A DNA stretch of 64,000 bases, taken from assembly GCA_018644935.1 (NCBI GenBank), contig JABGPL010000011.1:1-64000 (forward strand). Direction: 5' to 3'. The notes beneath the pieces were generated by a model. That model did no database searches. It was not told the DNA's origin and saw only the letters and a program-made list of their open reading frames with translations. Source of the stretch: Calditrichota bacterium (GTDB lineage: Bacteria; Electryoneota; AABM5-125-24; Hatepunaeales; Hatepunaeaceae). A program made the position numbers and the translations under genes. How positions within the stretch are numbered: the first letter of the stretch is position 1; the number at the start of each line of letters is the position of its first letter. Of the stretch, positions 18,811 to 30,249 are shown piece by piece.

Positions 18811-20877
18811 CTATTTGATAAGCGTCATCTTTGAGAAGAAAGTGTTGGCTGAAGTTTGCATTCTGACGATATAGATTCCGGCTGAAACGTCTTTTCCGTC
18901 CCAGATTACCTGATGGTGACCAGCATTGAGAAGGCCAGTCTGCAATGTCTGAATTAACCTGCCGCTAATATTGTAGACTGACAGGTTGACATCCATCGGT
19001 TTATCCACTGAGAAAGGAATGACTGTTGTGCTATTGAATGGATTTGGATAATTTGAACCAAGGGATAACTGAGTTGGAACATTCGCCTGATCGTTTAGAC
19101 CCAACCAGCCGACATTATTAATAATCAGGTTTTCCCATGTCATTGCGAGATTGTTTATCTCATCCATTGCTTCAATAATAAACCAGACCGAATCACCCTC
19201 TGCGAGATTCAAGCGAACTGTAGCATCAACGGGGACGCTGAAGTAATATGTTTGAAAATTATCCTCTGCGGGTCTGGATAAATATGGTTCAGCATATGCC
19301 CAGTCTATGTTAGGGTCTTGTGGGTGAAGGTTACTGAATTTGGCTCGAACGGAGCTTATATCATGTAATTCATCTGCAACGTCCGCTGAAATAACCCAAT
19401 CTTCGTTTGATGTGAAAGTGTTTACTTCGACATTGTTGATTTCAGGTGGTTCCAAATCGGTTTCACCTAACTTTCCTGCGAAAGCCATCCACACGATGTC
19501 GTCAGGTCCTGCAACTATTTGAGCTTCAGTGAGGGTACCACCTTCAAAGCCATCGTCAAAAATAGACACCATTGTTTCAGGTTCACTCCAAGAATAACCT
19601 CCATCATCGGAATGATTCAAAGAAAATCCCTCAGAAGGTACCTGACCGTAAATATTTGAACCTACAAATATTCTGCCATTGGAGGAGTAAGTACCATTTG
19701 TACTGGAAAAAACTGATCTCACACCATCGTACTGTAGACTGTCCAAAGTAGTTATGGGATCAAATTGATCGTTGCCATAACCGAGCCATGAGTATGTATA
19801 CCAGTTATGATTAAATTCTCCCAGATTTGGAACACCTGTGGTACCAAAGACCCAGGGGGTTCCACCCTCGTTCACGTCAGGATATAACATCAAGCTTGGG
19901 TAAGCGGAATTACTCGGGTATTGAAAAACGTTCCACTCATCATCATCCGCTCTCATGTACCCAATTGAAGTACTTTCATCTGAGTTATTAATCACAGTAA
20001 AGTAAACATATCCGAATAGATTATCCTGATCAATCGGATTAGTTGCAGCAAGCTGATAGCTTTCATATGTATCACTGGATGCACCTGTGAATACAGGTTC
20101 ATCAATTTCGTTTAAGCCTGCATTTGCCCTCAGTGTGTAGTGATCGTACCGTTCAGTTTCCTCATTGTATATCTGAAACAGAATCCAGAGGTAGTCGTTG
20201 ATGTGATAGGTTATGTGCGGGAAAAGATGTTCAGTATTTAAATTAATTGCAAGCTGAATCGGACTCTCATTCCATGAGATTCCACGGTCGGGTGATTTGA
20301 ATGCTAAAATGGCAGCTCTCTCACCATCATCGGAATCATAATTCATAGTCATTATTACATAAAGGTCGCCATTGACATCTATACCACCATCTGCCCATTG
20401 GAATAATCCACCTCGCTGCTCGTAAATCATCTTATAAATGATATCGCCATCAGTATTAATCTGGATGTCGTATAGACCGTTAACACGATGTTGAGGGTTA
20501 TCCTGCCAGTTTATGTATGGGAGAATAGTGAAAATGTGCAGAGTTCCATTATTGTCTACGACCGTACCATAGTTATCGCAGATTGGGCCCCAGGCGTGTT
20601 CTCTTTCTTCATCATCTCCCAGCCACATACCATGGTCACCTGTATCCATAATTTCTGACCATGTACGTCCGTAATTCACCGAATACCTGTAACGGTATGT
20701 TCTGAACACCTCAAGGTCTCGTTCTGGACCTGATGGATCCTCAGATGGATTACCCGGTGTTATGGTCTTTTCACTTGGAGAATTGTCTGCATTGATATTA
20801 GCATATGCAAAATTGCCACATATGAACAGCAATGCAAAACAGGACGTAAAGACCAAAAAGTACTTAAAGTGGATCAT
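18811..20877 (-). CDS. Secreted protein with exo-alpha-sialidase/BNR-like repeats and T9SS type A C-terminal sorting domain
   Basis: Signal peptide; SHDDGGYSWSEPETM, SPDRGISWNES; tail LSLGSNYPNPFNSTTVIPFSV...VYNISGRLIQTL...GIYIVRMQTSANTFFSKMTLIK. Confidence 0.88.
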   Translation of the reverse strand: MIHFKYFLVFTSCFALLFICGNFAYANINADNSPSEKTITPGNPSEDPSGPERDLEVFRTYRYRYSVNYGRTWSEIMDTGDHGMWLGDDEEREHAWGPICDNYGTVVDNNGTLHIFTILPYINWQDNPQHRVNGLYDIQINTDGDIIYKMIYEQRGGLFQWADGGIDVNGDLYVIMTMNYDSDDGERAAILAFKSPDRGISWNESPIQLAINLNTEHLFPHITYHINDYLWILFQIYNEETERYDHYTLRANAGLNEIDEPVFTGASSDTYESYQLAATNPIDQDNLFGYVYFTVINNSDESTSIGYMRADDDEWNVFQYPSNSAYPSLMLYPDVNEGGTPWVFGTTGVPNLGEFNHNWYTYSWLGYGNDQFDPITTLDSLQYDGVRSVFSSTNGTYSSNGRIFVGSNIYGQVPSEGFSLNHSDDGGYSWSEPETMVSIFDDGFEGGTLTEAQIVAGPDDIVWMAFAGKLGETDLEPPEINNVEVNTFTSNEDWVISADVADELHDISSVRAKFSNLHPQDPNIDWAYAEPYLSRPAEDNFQTYYFSVPVDATVRLNLAEGDSVWFIIEAMDEINNLAMTWENLIINNVGWLGLNDQANVPTQLSLGSNYPNPFNSTTVIPFSVDKPMDVNLSVYNISGRLIQTLQTGLLNAGHHQVIWDGKDVSAGIYIVRMQTSANTFFSKMTLIK

Positions 20878-21528
20878 TTCGATACCTCAAAAATTTGTGT
20901 TTGTCGCACAAAAATGTTGAACGAAGGACAAACCGATACTATGCTTAGTTTAAGATTGTAACCAAGAACAGGCAAATTGTCAACAGTCAGCCGGGAGAAA
21001 ATTTCAAAACACACTTCATTCCTCAAAATAATACGCATTTTTTACAAGTAGTTTTGTCCCATTGTGCTGTTCACAGAGCCAAATTGATAAATTTCGAGTT
21101 AATTTTGAAATAATCACAAAAAGTGGTTGATATCAAAATTGATTCTCGAGGCACCAATGGAAATATGTTGATTAATCCTTTAACTCAACTGTTTAACCGG
21201 GCTTAGTCAATTAAAGCAGAAAGCAAAATATAAGGCTAAGATACTTCAATTTATCAGAAAGTTAATTATTTCTAAGTGAACTCTTTTGTACAGAAATAAA
21301 TAATCTCAATTGTCCTTACAGCAAGGACTTTAACGCCTCATCATCAGGATGCAGAATGGTTACAGTAAAACTGGTTGATTAACAGGTTTCAACTACGCGA
21401 CAGTGCTGTTATTCGTCTGGTGAGTGAAAGCGGATCCGAATATTCATCCATCGCTAGATAAGTTGTGCGAATTGTCAATGTGGGAGATGCGTCTCTGGGT
21501 AGAATACAATAAAACCTAATCAAGTGTT

Positions 21529-22035
21529 TTATTCAATTGTAATCAGTAAATCACCCTTGTTAACAGCCATACCTGGAGAAACAGCACACTTTTTCAGAAT
21601 ACCGTCAATAGGAGCAGAGATTTCATTTTCCATTTTCATAGCTTCAACAACAATTACTCCCTGTCCTTTCTGTACCGTTTCACCTACTTCCCGCAGGAGT
21701 TTTACAATTAATCCTGGCATAGGAGCCTTAATCTCTCCTATCTTTTCATGTTTCTGAGCCTTGTTTCCCATCAATTTTCTAATTGAATCTGTTCTTTCAT
21801 CACATATTTTTAGATCAACACTATCGCCATTAACCTTGATATTATGCATATCAGAGTTATGGTTAACTTCAATTTGGAATGGATGGTGATTGATTTTCAG
21901 GGATGTTACACCATTCAGGTTGCTGTAACTGTCAAGTTTAATTGAATCACCATTAATGGATGGATTTTCCTCCCATCCGGCAGATGGAATTTCAACGTTG
22001 TGACGCTTGCCTTTCAAATCTATGAAGAATTTCAT
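21529..22035 (-). CDS. Biotin/lipoyl attachment-domain protein (BCCP-like subunit)
   Basis: GEIKAPMPGLIVKLLREVGETVQKGQGVIVVEAMKMENEISAPIDGILKKCAVSPGMAVNKGDLLITIE; EAMKM biotinylation motif. Confidence 0.93.
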   Translation of the reverse strand: MKFFIDLKGKRHNVEIPSAGWEENPSINGDSIKLDSYSNLNGVTSLKINHHPFQIEVNHNSDMHNIKVNGDSVDLKICDERTDSIRKLMGNKAQKHEKIGEIKAPMPGLIVKLLREVGETVQKGQGVIVVEAMKMENEISAPIDGILKKCAVSPGMAVNKGDLLITIE

Positions 22036-22286
22036 GTTAACTCAGAGTTCCAAAAAAATTGATGATAATTAAAACTAAGATAAAATCGTTCGAATTCAAA
22101 CGATAAGAAAATTCTATAATTTACTCAGGACAAATATTTTGTTATAAATCTTGACAATTTAGCGTTGAGACGTTAACTTTGGTCATTCAAAAGTTTGTAG
22201 CAGGCTCTCCTTGTTTGATTTAGTGGGAGTTCAAAAGTCCTGAATTTGATTTTCTTCAGTGTTTCAGTGTTTAAGATTAGGCCGAG

Positions 22287-23207
22287 ATGAAAAAAGCTTC
22301 CTGGAAGTTGTTGATCATGCGGGATGGAAAATCTTCGCAACGCACAATAAACTTCTCTCGTCAAAAAGCCATTTGGATCGCTTCATTTATTTTTATCATA
22401 ATCGGATCTATGAGTTTCATGGCGAGCCGTTTTGTGAATCGGCATTTGACTCAAATTGCTTTAAATGAAGTAAAGAATGAAAACCTCGAGTTGAGAAGAC
22501 AACTCGTTGTTATGGATGACCGTGTAGCTGAAATTCAAACCAACCTTACAGACCTTTTTGAAAAGGATGACCACCTCCGACTTACCGCTGGAATGCCGCG
22601 TATTGATGATGAAGTTCGGCAAGTTGGCATCGGTGGGGCAACTCCACATAACATCGCTTATGGCAACGGCGATGAATCCATCCAGCAAATGATTTTTGAC
22701 ATTGATAAAATTGAACGTGAAATTCGTTTGCAATATTCCAGCTTTTTAGAAATTGATAAAAAAATCAGATTGAATGCCGATCTGATAGCACACACACCTT
22801 CGATTCGACCTGTTGAAGGGGGATATACAAGCTCGCGCTTTGGGATGCGAACGGATCCTTTTTCTGGAAAATGGAAACAGCATAATGGGCAAGATATTGT
22901 ACAGGTACGCGGAGCCCCGGTTTATGCAACCGCAAATGGCAAGGTTGTTTTCTCCAAAAACGCACCTGGATTTGGTAAACTTGTGATTATCGATCATGGT
23001 TATTCGTTCAAAACTTCATATGGCCACTTAGGTAGATTGCTGGTAAAGAAAGGTCAAACAGTTGAGCGGGGACAGAAAATTGGTGAGATTGGCAATACAG
23101 GAAGATCTACTGGTCCTCATCTTCACTATGAAGTAACTGTAAACAAAAAAGCTGTAGATCCAATTGATTACATGTACGATGATTTCGCAGTAAGAAGTTA
23201 TAAATAA
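22287..23207 (+). CDS. M23-family metallopeptidase
   Basis: TM segment, coiled coil, then SSRFGMRTDPFSGKWKQHNGQDI...GRSTGPHLHYEVTVN. Confidence 0.93.
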   Translation: MKKASWKLLIMRDGKSSQRTINFSRQKAIWIASFIFIIIGSMSFMASRFVNRHLTQIALNEVKNENLELRRQLVVMDDRVAEIQTNLTDLFEKDDHLRLTAGMPRIDDEVRQVGIGGATPHNIAYGNGDESIQQMIFDIDKIEREIRLQYSSFLEIDKKIRLNADLIAHTPSIRPVEGGYTSSRFGMRTDPFSGKWKQHNGQDIVQVRGAPVYATANGKVVFSKNAPGFGKLVIIDHGYSFKTSYGHLGRLLVKKGQTVERGQKIGEIGNTGRSTGPHLHYEVTVNKKAVDPIDYMYDDFAVRSYK

Positions 23208-23219
23208 GAGATATTTAGC

Positions 23220-24473
23220 TTATTCAATTCTGGAGAGCTTCTGTCTTCTTCCGAACATAGATAAAAGGACGTAACCCAGACCGGCGATAAGTGCTATTAG
23301 TGAGATGCCCATCCAGACATGGATGGGTTTTTCTGTATAGTCAAGTAACAATCCCCCAATTAATGGTCCAACAGCCCACCCCATCATCAGCACCATACTG
23401 TACGCACCCATGTAAGCTCCTGATTTTCCAGCTGGAGCCAGTGATGATACGTATGCACTCGCGGTCGGACTTTCAATCATCTCACCAAATGTAACAATGA
23501 TGATTCCCGTTACAACACCCATAAAACCACTTGCAAATCCAACACCAAGATAGCCGACCGCATATAAGATTGCCGCGATAATCATGAGCCGCAGGGACTT
23601 CAAGTGCCTGATCTTGTGTGCAAGAGGTACTTGAAGGATTGCTACAATCATGGCATTTATAAAGAAAAACATGCCAATTTGCATTTTTGGAAGACCCAAA
23701 TTGGATGATGAATGGATTGAAACAGTCATGAGTAGTTGACCTCTGACCAGAGTTAAGAGTAAAGTTACACCCAGGAAAAGAACCACATATGGGTCTTCTT
23801 TGATGAGTCGGAAAGTATTACTCTTTACGCCTACCGGTTGTGGTGTCCAGGTTTCTTTGACCTTGGCGGAAGTTAGAATGGTGACAATAATGAGTGTAAT
23901 GGCTGTTGAAACGAATAACCAGTGATATCCGAATCCGATTATTAATCCACCAATTGCCGGTCCAAGAGCCCAACCAAGATTTCCGCTAACTCGTATTACA
24001 CCATATGCTTCCCGTCTTTTCTTCACTGGGGTTACATCTGCTACTATTGCGTCAGTAATCGGCATAATTGAGCTACCAAGAATGCCACTGATTGTCCAGA
24101 ATATCGCAAAAACCAGAAAAATTTGTTTCGACCAGACTAAATAAGCGATCAATAGGAATGTTATTGAGCGGGAAGCTAAAGATGGAACGAGAAGTCTCTT
24201 CCGACCAAACCGATCCGAAAGTGAACCTCCAAATGCTCCCATGCTCGAACCAATTATTCCTGAAATAGTGAGCATCAGTCCGATTTTAGTAACCGGAATT
24301 GAGAGCTCCTCATTTAGATAAAGTGACAGAAACGGAATTGATAATGCAAATCCGAGCGAGCTGATGGATCTGATTAATGCGACCCAGGCTATTGTCCGGT
24401 CAATTTCAAGAAGACTCTTTACAAATTTGAATTTAATCAGATTGTTATGAAGGGATTCTTTCAAGGACGCCAA
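23220..24473 (-). CDS. MFS transporter
   Basis: 12-TM-like; GAFGGSLSDRFGRKRLLV motif A; overlaps nadE by 13 bp. Confidence 0.9.
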   Translation of the reverse strand: MASLKESLHNNLIKFKFVKSLLEIDRTIAWVALIRSISSLGFALSIPFLSLYLNEELSIPVTKIGLMLTISGIIGSSMGAFGGSLSDRFGRKRLLVPSLASRSITFLLIAYLVWSKQIFLVFAIFWTISGILGSSIMPITDAIVADVTPVKKRREAYGVIRVSGNLGWALGPAIGGLIIGFGYHWLFVSTAITLIIVTILTSAKVKETWTPQPVGVKSNTFRLIKEDPYVVLFLGVTLLLTLVRGQLLMTVSIHSSSNLGLPKMQIGMFFFINAMIVAILQVPLAHKIRHLKSLRLMIIAAILYAVGYLGVGFASGFMGVVTGIIIVTFGEMIESPTASAYVSSLAPAGKSGAYMGAYSMVLMMGWAVGPLIGGLLLDYTEKPIHVWMGISLIALIAGLGYVLLSMFGRRQKLSRIE

Positions 24474-26095
24474 CGTTGAGCCAAAGGAATTCTCCTGCCA
24501 AATCCAAAAGCCTTGGATGTGAGTTTGATACCCGGAGGAGCCTGCCGACGTTTATATTCGCTTAATCGAACGAGTGAAAGAATTCTCTCTGAAATGTTTG
24601 AGTCAAATCCTGCTTTTACCAACGCGGGATGATCCAATCCTTCGACTATGTGTTTTTCGAGAATGTTATCAAGAATATCATATGGAGGTAATGAATCGGA
24701 ATCGAGTTGATTTGGACGCAATTCTGCTGATGGTGGTTTAGTTAATATTGAATCCGGAATAATTTCTTTTTCTCGATTTATCTTATGACAGATCTCATAG
24801 ACCATCGATTTTGGAACATCCGAGATTACAGCCAATCCCCCCGCCATGTCTCCATAGAGAGTGCAATATCCGGTAGCCAGCTCAGATTTATTTCCCGTTG
24901 TCAATAAAAGGTGACCATTTTTATTAGATAATGCCATTAGGAGGTTTCCACGGATACGGGCCTGGATATTTTCATCCGCAACGCCAGGATTATCAGCACT
25001 GAGTATATCGGGGATAGAGTTAGTGTAGGAATCCATTAATTTTGAAATTGGTTTGATCTTGTATGATATGTTTAGGTTCCTGGCGAGATTCTCAGAGTCA
25101 TAGATTGAGCCATCACTGGAGTAATGTGATGGCATCAGCAGAGCCTCCATGTTTTCGGCACCAAATGCACGGGCTCCAATGACTGCCACAAGTGCAGAAT
25201 CTATACCACCGGACAAACCAACAAGCCCTTTGGTAAACCCGCACTTCCTGGCGTAATCTCTTGTACCAAGGACCAACGCATCGATTGCTGCTTCAATATC
25301 ATCAGCTGGAGATTTATATTCAATGCCTTTTCCATCAGTATCAAAGAAAAGCAAATCTTCTTTGAACTCCCGACCCTGACAAATTAACTCACCTTTTGAG
25401 TTAAATGCCATGCTGTCACCATCAAAAACCAGGTCATCGTTTCCACCTATTGAGTTAACAAAACAGAATGTCGTTTTGTGATTGGTAGCAAAAGCACTAA
25501 ACACCTTTCTCCGGAAATGTCTTTTGATTAAAGTGAAGGGAGATGCAGCTATATTGATAATGATTGAAGCACCCGCTTTGACCAATGCTTCTCCTGGATC
25601 GGTATTATACATTCTGTGCTTCCAGAAATCGGGATCATTCCACACATCCTCACAAATGGTAATCCCGATCTTCATTCCGTGGAATTCAATTACATCAACA
25701 CTCTGTGCTGGATCAAAATACCTACTCTCGTCGAAAACATCATACGTGGGGAGAAGAGATTTTCTTTGCACAAATGAAATTTTGCCATTATCGATAAGAG
25801 CTGCTGAATTGTAGAGACCCTTTCCAAATTTCCCATTGTGTCTTTCCGCAAAACCAACTATTACACCGATACCAGAGACTGAATCAACCACTCGATCAAG
25901 TGCACCGAGGTTTTGATCGATAAACCGGGTTCTTTCGAGAAGATCGTGTGCAGGATACCCGGGAATACATTGTTCAGGAAATACACACAGGTCAGCACCC
26001 GAATCCTTTGCTTGCCCAGAGATTTGAATGATCTTATTGGCATTCCCCTGGAAATCGCCTATTGTAGTGTTAATCTGTGCGAGTGCTATTTTCAT
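24461..26095 (-). CDS. nadE: Glutamine-dependent NAD+ synthetase (nitrilase + NAD synthase domains)
   Basis: MKIALAQINTTIGDFQGNANKI..., ICEDVWND, GLVGLSGGIDSALVAVIGARAFG, TTGNKSELATGYCTLYGDMAGGLAVISDVPK. Confidence 0.95.
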   Translation of the reverse strand: MKIALAQINTTIGDFQGNANKIIQISGQAKDSGADLCVFPEQCIPGYPAHDLLERTRFIDQNLGALDRVVDSVSGIGVIVGFAERHNGKFGKGLYNSAALIDNGKISFVQRKSLLPTYDVFDESRYFDPAQSVDVIEFHGMKIGITICEDVWNDPDFWKHRMYNTDPGEALVKAGASIIINIAASPFTLIKRHFRRKVFSAFATNHKTTFCFVNSIGGNDDLVFDGDSMAFNSKGELICQGREFKEDLLFFDTDGKGIEYKSPADDIEAAIDALVLGTRDYARKCGFTKGLVGLSGGIDSALVAVIGARAFGAENMEALLMPSHYSSDGSIYDSENLARNLNISYKIKPISKLMDSYTNSIPDILSADNPGVADENIQARIRGNLLMALSNKNGHLLLTTGNKSELATGYCTLYGDMAGGLAVISDVPKSMVYEICHKINREKEIIPDSILTKPPSAELRPNQLDSDSLPPYDILDNILEKHIVEGLDHPALVKAGFDSNISERILSLVRLSEYKRRQAPPGIKLTSKAFGFGRRIPLAQRWRP

Positions 26096-26492
26096 CTATT
26101 CTGTTCACGTAAAGGAGTTGACTTATTTTGCGCTATGAGAATCGAAGAACGACCGAAAGTTGAACGATGCAACCTGAAGGCCATCTCATCAATAAACATC
26201 AATTGAATTTAGATTCGCAATTATTCTAAGTCAAGCAAGCAATGATTATTCGTCTCGATAGAAATAAGGAATCAATGCATAACTGCCAAACTATGTGCTG
26301 AAACGAACCTGGTGGCATTGACTTTCAAATCCCCGAACCTTGACATAACTTCTTTTTTTTTCTATCTTCCTCTTGTACATTTTAACATGTAGGTTTTTGG
26401 AGGAGCCTAAAGTGTTAAATATACTATATTAAACTACGCGTTTTGATTTCTCCTTAACAAATACCTTTCAAAACCCAAGCTGCGGAATAATT

Positions 26493-27731
26493 ATGTATGC
26501 ATTTAAGGACCGTGATAAGACCATTCCGATGATCCAAATGTTACTCTTTGGAACATTGGTAGTTGCGACTCCGTTTGTCGTTGTTGTTAGATATCTTCAG
26601 GGCGCAGTCCATGATTTATCTCACCTGATGTGGTCACCTTTTGGGATCGAGATTCCTATTATTGCTACTGCCGTTGTTGCAGGATTTATTGCATTTATCG
26701 TTTGGCAAAGAAGTAAGATCAATAAAGTCAGCCTTACCGCATCACTGGTTATTGTTGCGATGATAACCCTTGCTCAAAATGTACAGGATCTTTATGGTGA
26801 TATGTCTGTTTATGATCTGCAACGGAATTGGCACTATATTGCATATGGAGGTTTCTCATTCTTTTTCTTCCAGGCATTTTTTGCACGCGGTATGTCCATT
26901 GCTCACATGATCTTTTACTCATTCGTTTGCGCAATTGGTATGTCCGTTTTTGATGAGTTCTTCCAGTTCTTCATGTCTAACAGAATTTTTGATATTTCTG
27001 ATATTGCAAAAGACTCCTGGGGATCCATCATTGGATTGATTCTTGTTCTATTTGTTTCCCAAAAATGGGGAACAGTAAACTTGGGAGAGCACACAGTCTG
27101 GCAAAAAAGGTTAATAGATTATGTAAACAATCCCTTAGGTGCGTTCACTGTGATCGGAACCTTTTCCTTTATGTTAATTATTAACAGTCCTTTATTGACT
27201 GATGATCGTCATGCTTTCTTATTGATGATGGTAGTTTGCGCTGCAACTGTGTTTACACTTGTTATCATCCATCTTCTTCAATTTCCTCGCATTCGCTTAG
27301 CAATCATTTCCACCACAGTAGTTTTTTTGTTATTGCTTTCTGGCAGCTTCTTTATGCATAAAAACTCATACATTACATACGCGAAAAATGGCTTGACAAT
27401 TTACAAGGGCCTACCTATTGTCGGATGGGATGTGATGATTTACCCCAGCGGATTTCCACGACTTGTCGATAAGAAACATTTCTTTAATGGTCAGGACAAA
27501 CAATTCTTTCTAAAACAGGATAATGTAGATATCATCCTGTTTGGCAGTGGGTATGAAGGTAATGGTGCTAAGGGATTTAAAATGGAAGAAGGAGCCTTCT
27601 TTATATACGATGAGTACCATCTTAAAGCCACACAGGTGATTATCATGAAGACTCAAGATGCAGTCAAGGTCTATAATCGTTTGATGGAAGAAGGAAAGAG
27701 TGTTTTATTTGTGTTACACAGTAACTGTTAG
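26493..27731 (+). CDS. VanZ-like multi-pass membrane protein
   Basis: HYIAYGGFSFFFFQAF...SVFDEFFQFFMSNRIFDISDIAKDSWGSIIGLILVLFV resembles VanZ core; extra C-terminal domain. Confidence 0.6.
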   Translation: MYAFKDRDKTIPMIQMLLFGTLVVATPFVVVVRYLQGAVHDLSHLMWSPFGIEIPIIATAVVAGFIAFIVWQRSKINKVSLTASLVIVAMITLAQNVQDLYGDMSVYDLQRNWHYIAYGGFSFFFFQAFFARGMSIAHMIFYSFVCAIGMSVFDEFFQFFMSNRIFDISDIAKDSWGSIIGLILVLFVSQKWGTVNLGEHTVWQKRLIDYVNNPLGAFTVIGTFSFMLIINSPLLTDDRHAFLLMMVVCAATVFTLVIIHLLQFPRIRLAIISTTVVFLLLLSGSFFMHKNSYITYAKNGLTIYKGLPIVGWDVMIYPSGFPRLVDKKHFFNGQDKQFFLKQDNVDIILFGSGYEGNGAKGFKMEEGAFFIYDEYHLKATQVIIMKTQDAVKVYNRLMEEGKSVLFVLHSNC

Positions 27732-27789
27732 TGGTAAGGATCTCTCTTATGGGGCATTGTTTAATGTTCGCAGTTGGAGTCAGGCCTAG

Positions 27790-28780
27790 ATGATGCAAAG
27801 AATACAACAAAAAAAGCTGTTCGTTATTGGGTGGATCGCATTACTCTGCCCATTATCAATTGTACTTGCTTTAATGATATTTGGTAGAACGTCATGGGTA
27901 AAAGATAAGTCACAGATTGGTGGATATTCTGAGGCTATGGACATTGTCGATTATGGTCGAAATTACATGCGTCAAGGTGATTTTCAGATGGCTTTGTTTC
28001 ACTTTAATGCCGCATTAGAAATTCAACCAGGCATAGCAGAGACTTACATGGCGCTGGGGAATCTGTACCACCGAATTAAAAATAACAATGCTGCAATATC
28101 AAGCTTTCAAAAGGCGATAAGCTTATCCCCTCCCAAGAAAGAGGTGATTTATAATGACCTTGGAATGATTTATGTTGAATTGGGTGATTTTCAATCAGCA
28201 ACAAAGAATTTCCGCAAGGCAGCTACACTGGGTATTAGACAAGCACTAATATGGCGAAATATAGCGATGGCAGAGATGGAGTTGGATAATTATGATAAAG
28301 CAATATATGCATGTCAACAGGCGATTAAGAATAGACCAACACTGAAGAACCAGTACACTGAAGAACCAGTACACTGAAATGCTAAAAGAGAAACTCGCTG
28401 AAGATTTAAATGATGATTGCCATCAAATAGTTGAGAGGCTTCTGTCTCAAGAAATAGATGAGAAATTCCTTAGTACTTATGATGATAAAGTGGTTCAGTA
28501 CTGGATGCGTCGTGAGCCATTTTTGTTTGAAGATATCCTCTGTCTCGCAAGGGCGTATGAGGAAAATGGTCAGATTGACAAAGCGATAGACAATTATCGC
28601 AGAGTGACCAAAATGCAACAAAATCGATCTAGCATATACAACAGATTAGGATTATTGTTGGCTAAACAAGGCAGATTTGATGAGGCTGAACTGATATTTG
28701 TTGAGGCACTTAATGTTAATCCAGACAACCAGGGGGCTCAAAAAGCTCTCAAGAAATTGAGGACAACAGGTAGTTATTAG
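27790..28780 (+). pseudogene. TPR-repeat membrane-anchored protein split by a 16-bp tandem duplication (ORFs 27790..28377 and 28379..28780)
   Basis: ACTGAAGAACCAGTAC occurs twice in tandem (28341-28356, 28357-28372). Removing one copy restores RPTLKNQYTEMLKEK, aligning with RPTLMNMYVEILQEA of the intact paralogue 28852..29829. Confidence 0.85.
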
Positions 28781-28851
28781 ACTATCTGTATTATCCTGTT
28801 GGTTACAATAGCTGTTCATGGTTTGATGCAGTGAAATGTTTGAGGTAAAAA

Positions 28852-29829
28852 GTGAAGATTAAGAGAAAGCTATATTTTTACGGATGGCTCGTTTTATTTG
28901 TTCCAATGAGCCTCGTAGTAGGGTTGCAATTTCTCTATTTGGAAGAACTGCCCTGGGTAAAAAATCAATCGAGTAGAGGTGCTCAAGCTGAAGCTTTGAC
29001 TGCAAATTCACTCGGTCTGATCGCGATGAATAATGGTTCTTTTCAAGAAGCATATGGTCAATTTAAGTTTGCTATTAAAACTAAACCCGATTATGCTGAG
29101 CCTATCATGAACCTTGGAATTTTAAGCCATAAAATGGGGAATGAAAATTTGGCTATCCAATATTTATGGCAAGCTATTGATAAGAATCCAAGAAAAAGGG
29201 ATATGATTTACAATAATCTTGGATTGGTTTACGCAGCGAGGGCTGAGTATGATACCGCAAAAGCTATGTTTCACAAAGCTTTAGATCTTGGGCTCAGACC
29301 TGCTCCGATTTGGAAGAACATCGGCCAGGTAGAAGAGGCCCAGGGAAATATTCCATCTGCGATAAAAGCCTACTCCAATTCTGTCGAAAGCAGACCTACA
29401 TTAATGAATATGTATGTTGAAATTCTACAGGAAGCTCTGTATTCACAGGAGAACGATGATTATTCCGGGAAAGTGCGTGCACAGCTTGATAATGGCATCA
29501 AGGATGAAGATCTCGCACCATATGACTCCGTAATTGTTAATCTATTTCTAAGTCGCAATATTAAGGTAGCTGAAAGCTATAAAGATCTTGCAATAGCTTT
29601 CGAAATGAATGGACAGATAGATGAAGCAATTTATAATTTCCGTGAGGCTCTTGAAATCAAACCTGACTGGTCTGCTATTCAAAACAGAATTGGGATTATA
29701 TTTGCGAAAGGTGAAAATTATCAGGCTGCTAAACGAGAATTCGAAGGAGCATTAATGTCAAATCCTCACAACCAGGAAGCAATTCGTAATCTTGAGATGG
29801 TGAATGAGAGAATTCAGAAGAAGCTATAA
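28852..29829 (+). CDS. TPR-repeat membrane-anchored protein (intact paralogue)
   Basis: GTG start; N-terminal TM then TPR units (AEPIMNLGILSHKMGNENLAIQYLWQAIDKNP, MIYNNLGLVYAARAEYDTAKAMFHKAL). Confidence 0.9.
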   Translation: MKIKRKLYFYGWLVLFVPMSLVVGLQFLYLEELPWVKNQSSRGAQAEALTANSLGLIAMNNGSFQEAYGQFKFAIKTKPDYAEPIMNLGILSHKMGNENLAIQYLWQAIDKNPRKRDMIYNNLGLVYAARAEYDTAKAMFHKALDLGLRPAPIWKNIGQVEEAQGNIPSAIKAYSNSVESRPTLMNMYVEILQEALYSQENDDYSGKVRAQLDNGIKDEDLAPYDSVIVNLFLSRNIKVAESYKDLAIAFEMNGQIDEAIYNFREALEIKPDWSAIQNRIGIIFAKGENYQAAKREFEGALMSNPHNQEAIRNLEMVNERIQKKL

Positions 29830-30249
29830 AAAATAGAACTGAACATTACTAAGAAGATCATAAAAATATTTTCAGTCTATTTTTAAAAGGCGCAGGATGT
29901 GCATGAAATCTTGTTGTCATTTAAGATGGGATTGATATAAGATGTTTGCATATAACTACGGCTCACAACCCCAGAGCATATTCACAAATAGCAATGGAAT
30001 TCCCTAAAACTCACTCTGTGAATGCTTCAATTAATGTTCAGACGATCTAATTCCATCCATAGTCCTTTCCAAATTTGACAAAACTCATGTCAACAAATTC
30101 ATCTGTGTTATATTATTGTTAATTAAGATATAAAAGATGTTTTGATGATTGACAGTAAAAAATCTATTCCATCTTGCTTGCATTTTTTATTATTTTGGAG
30201 TTTATTAGACAAAGAGAAGTTGCAAATATAATCAAGAAAGGAGGTTTTT

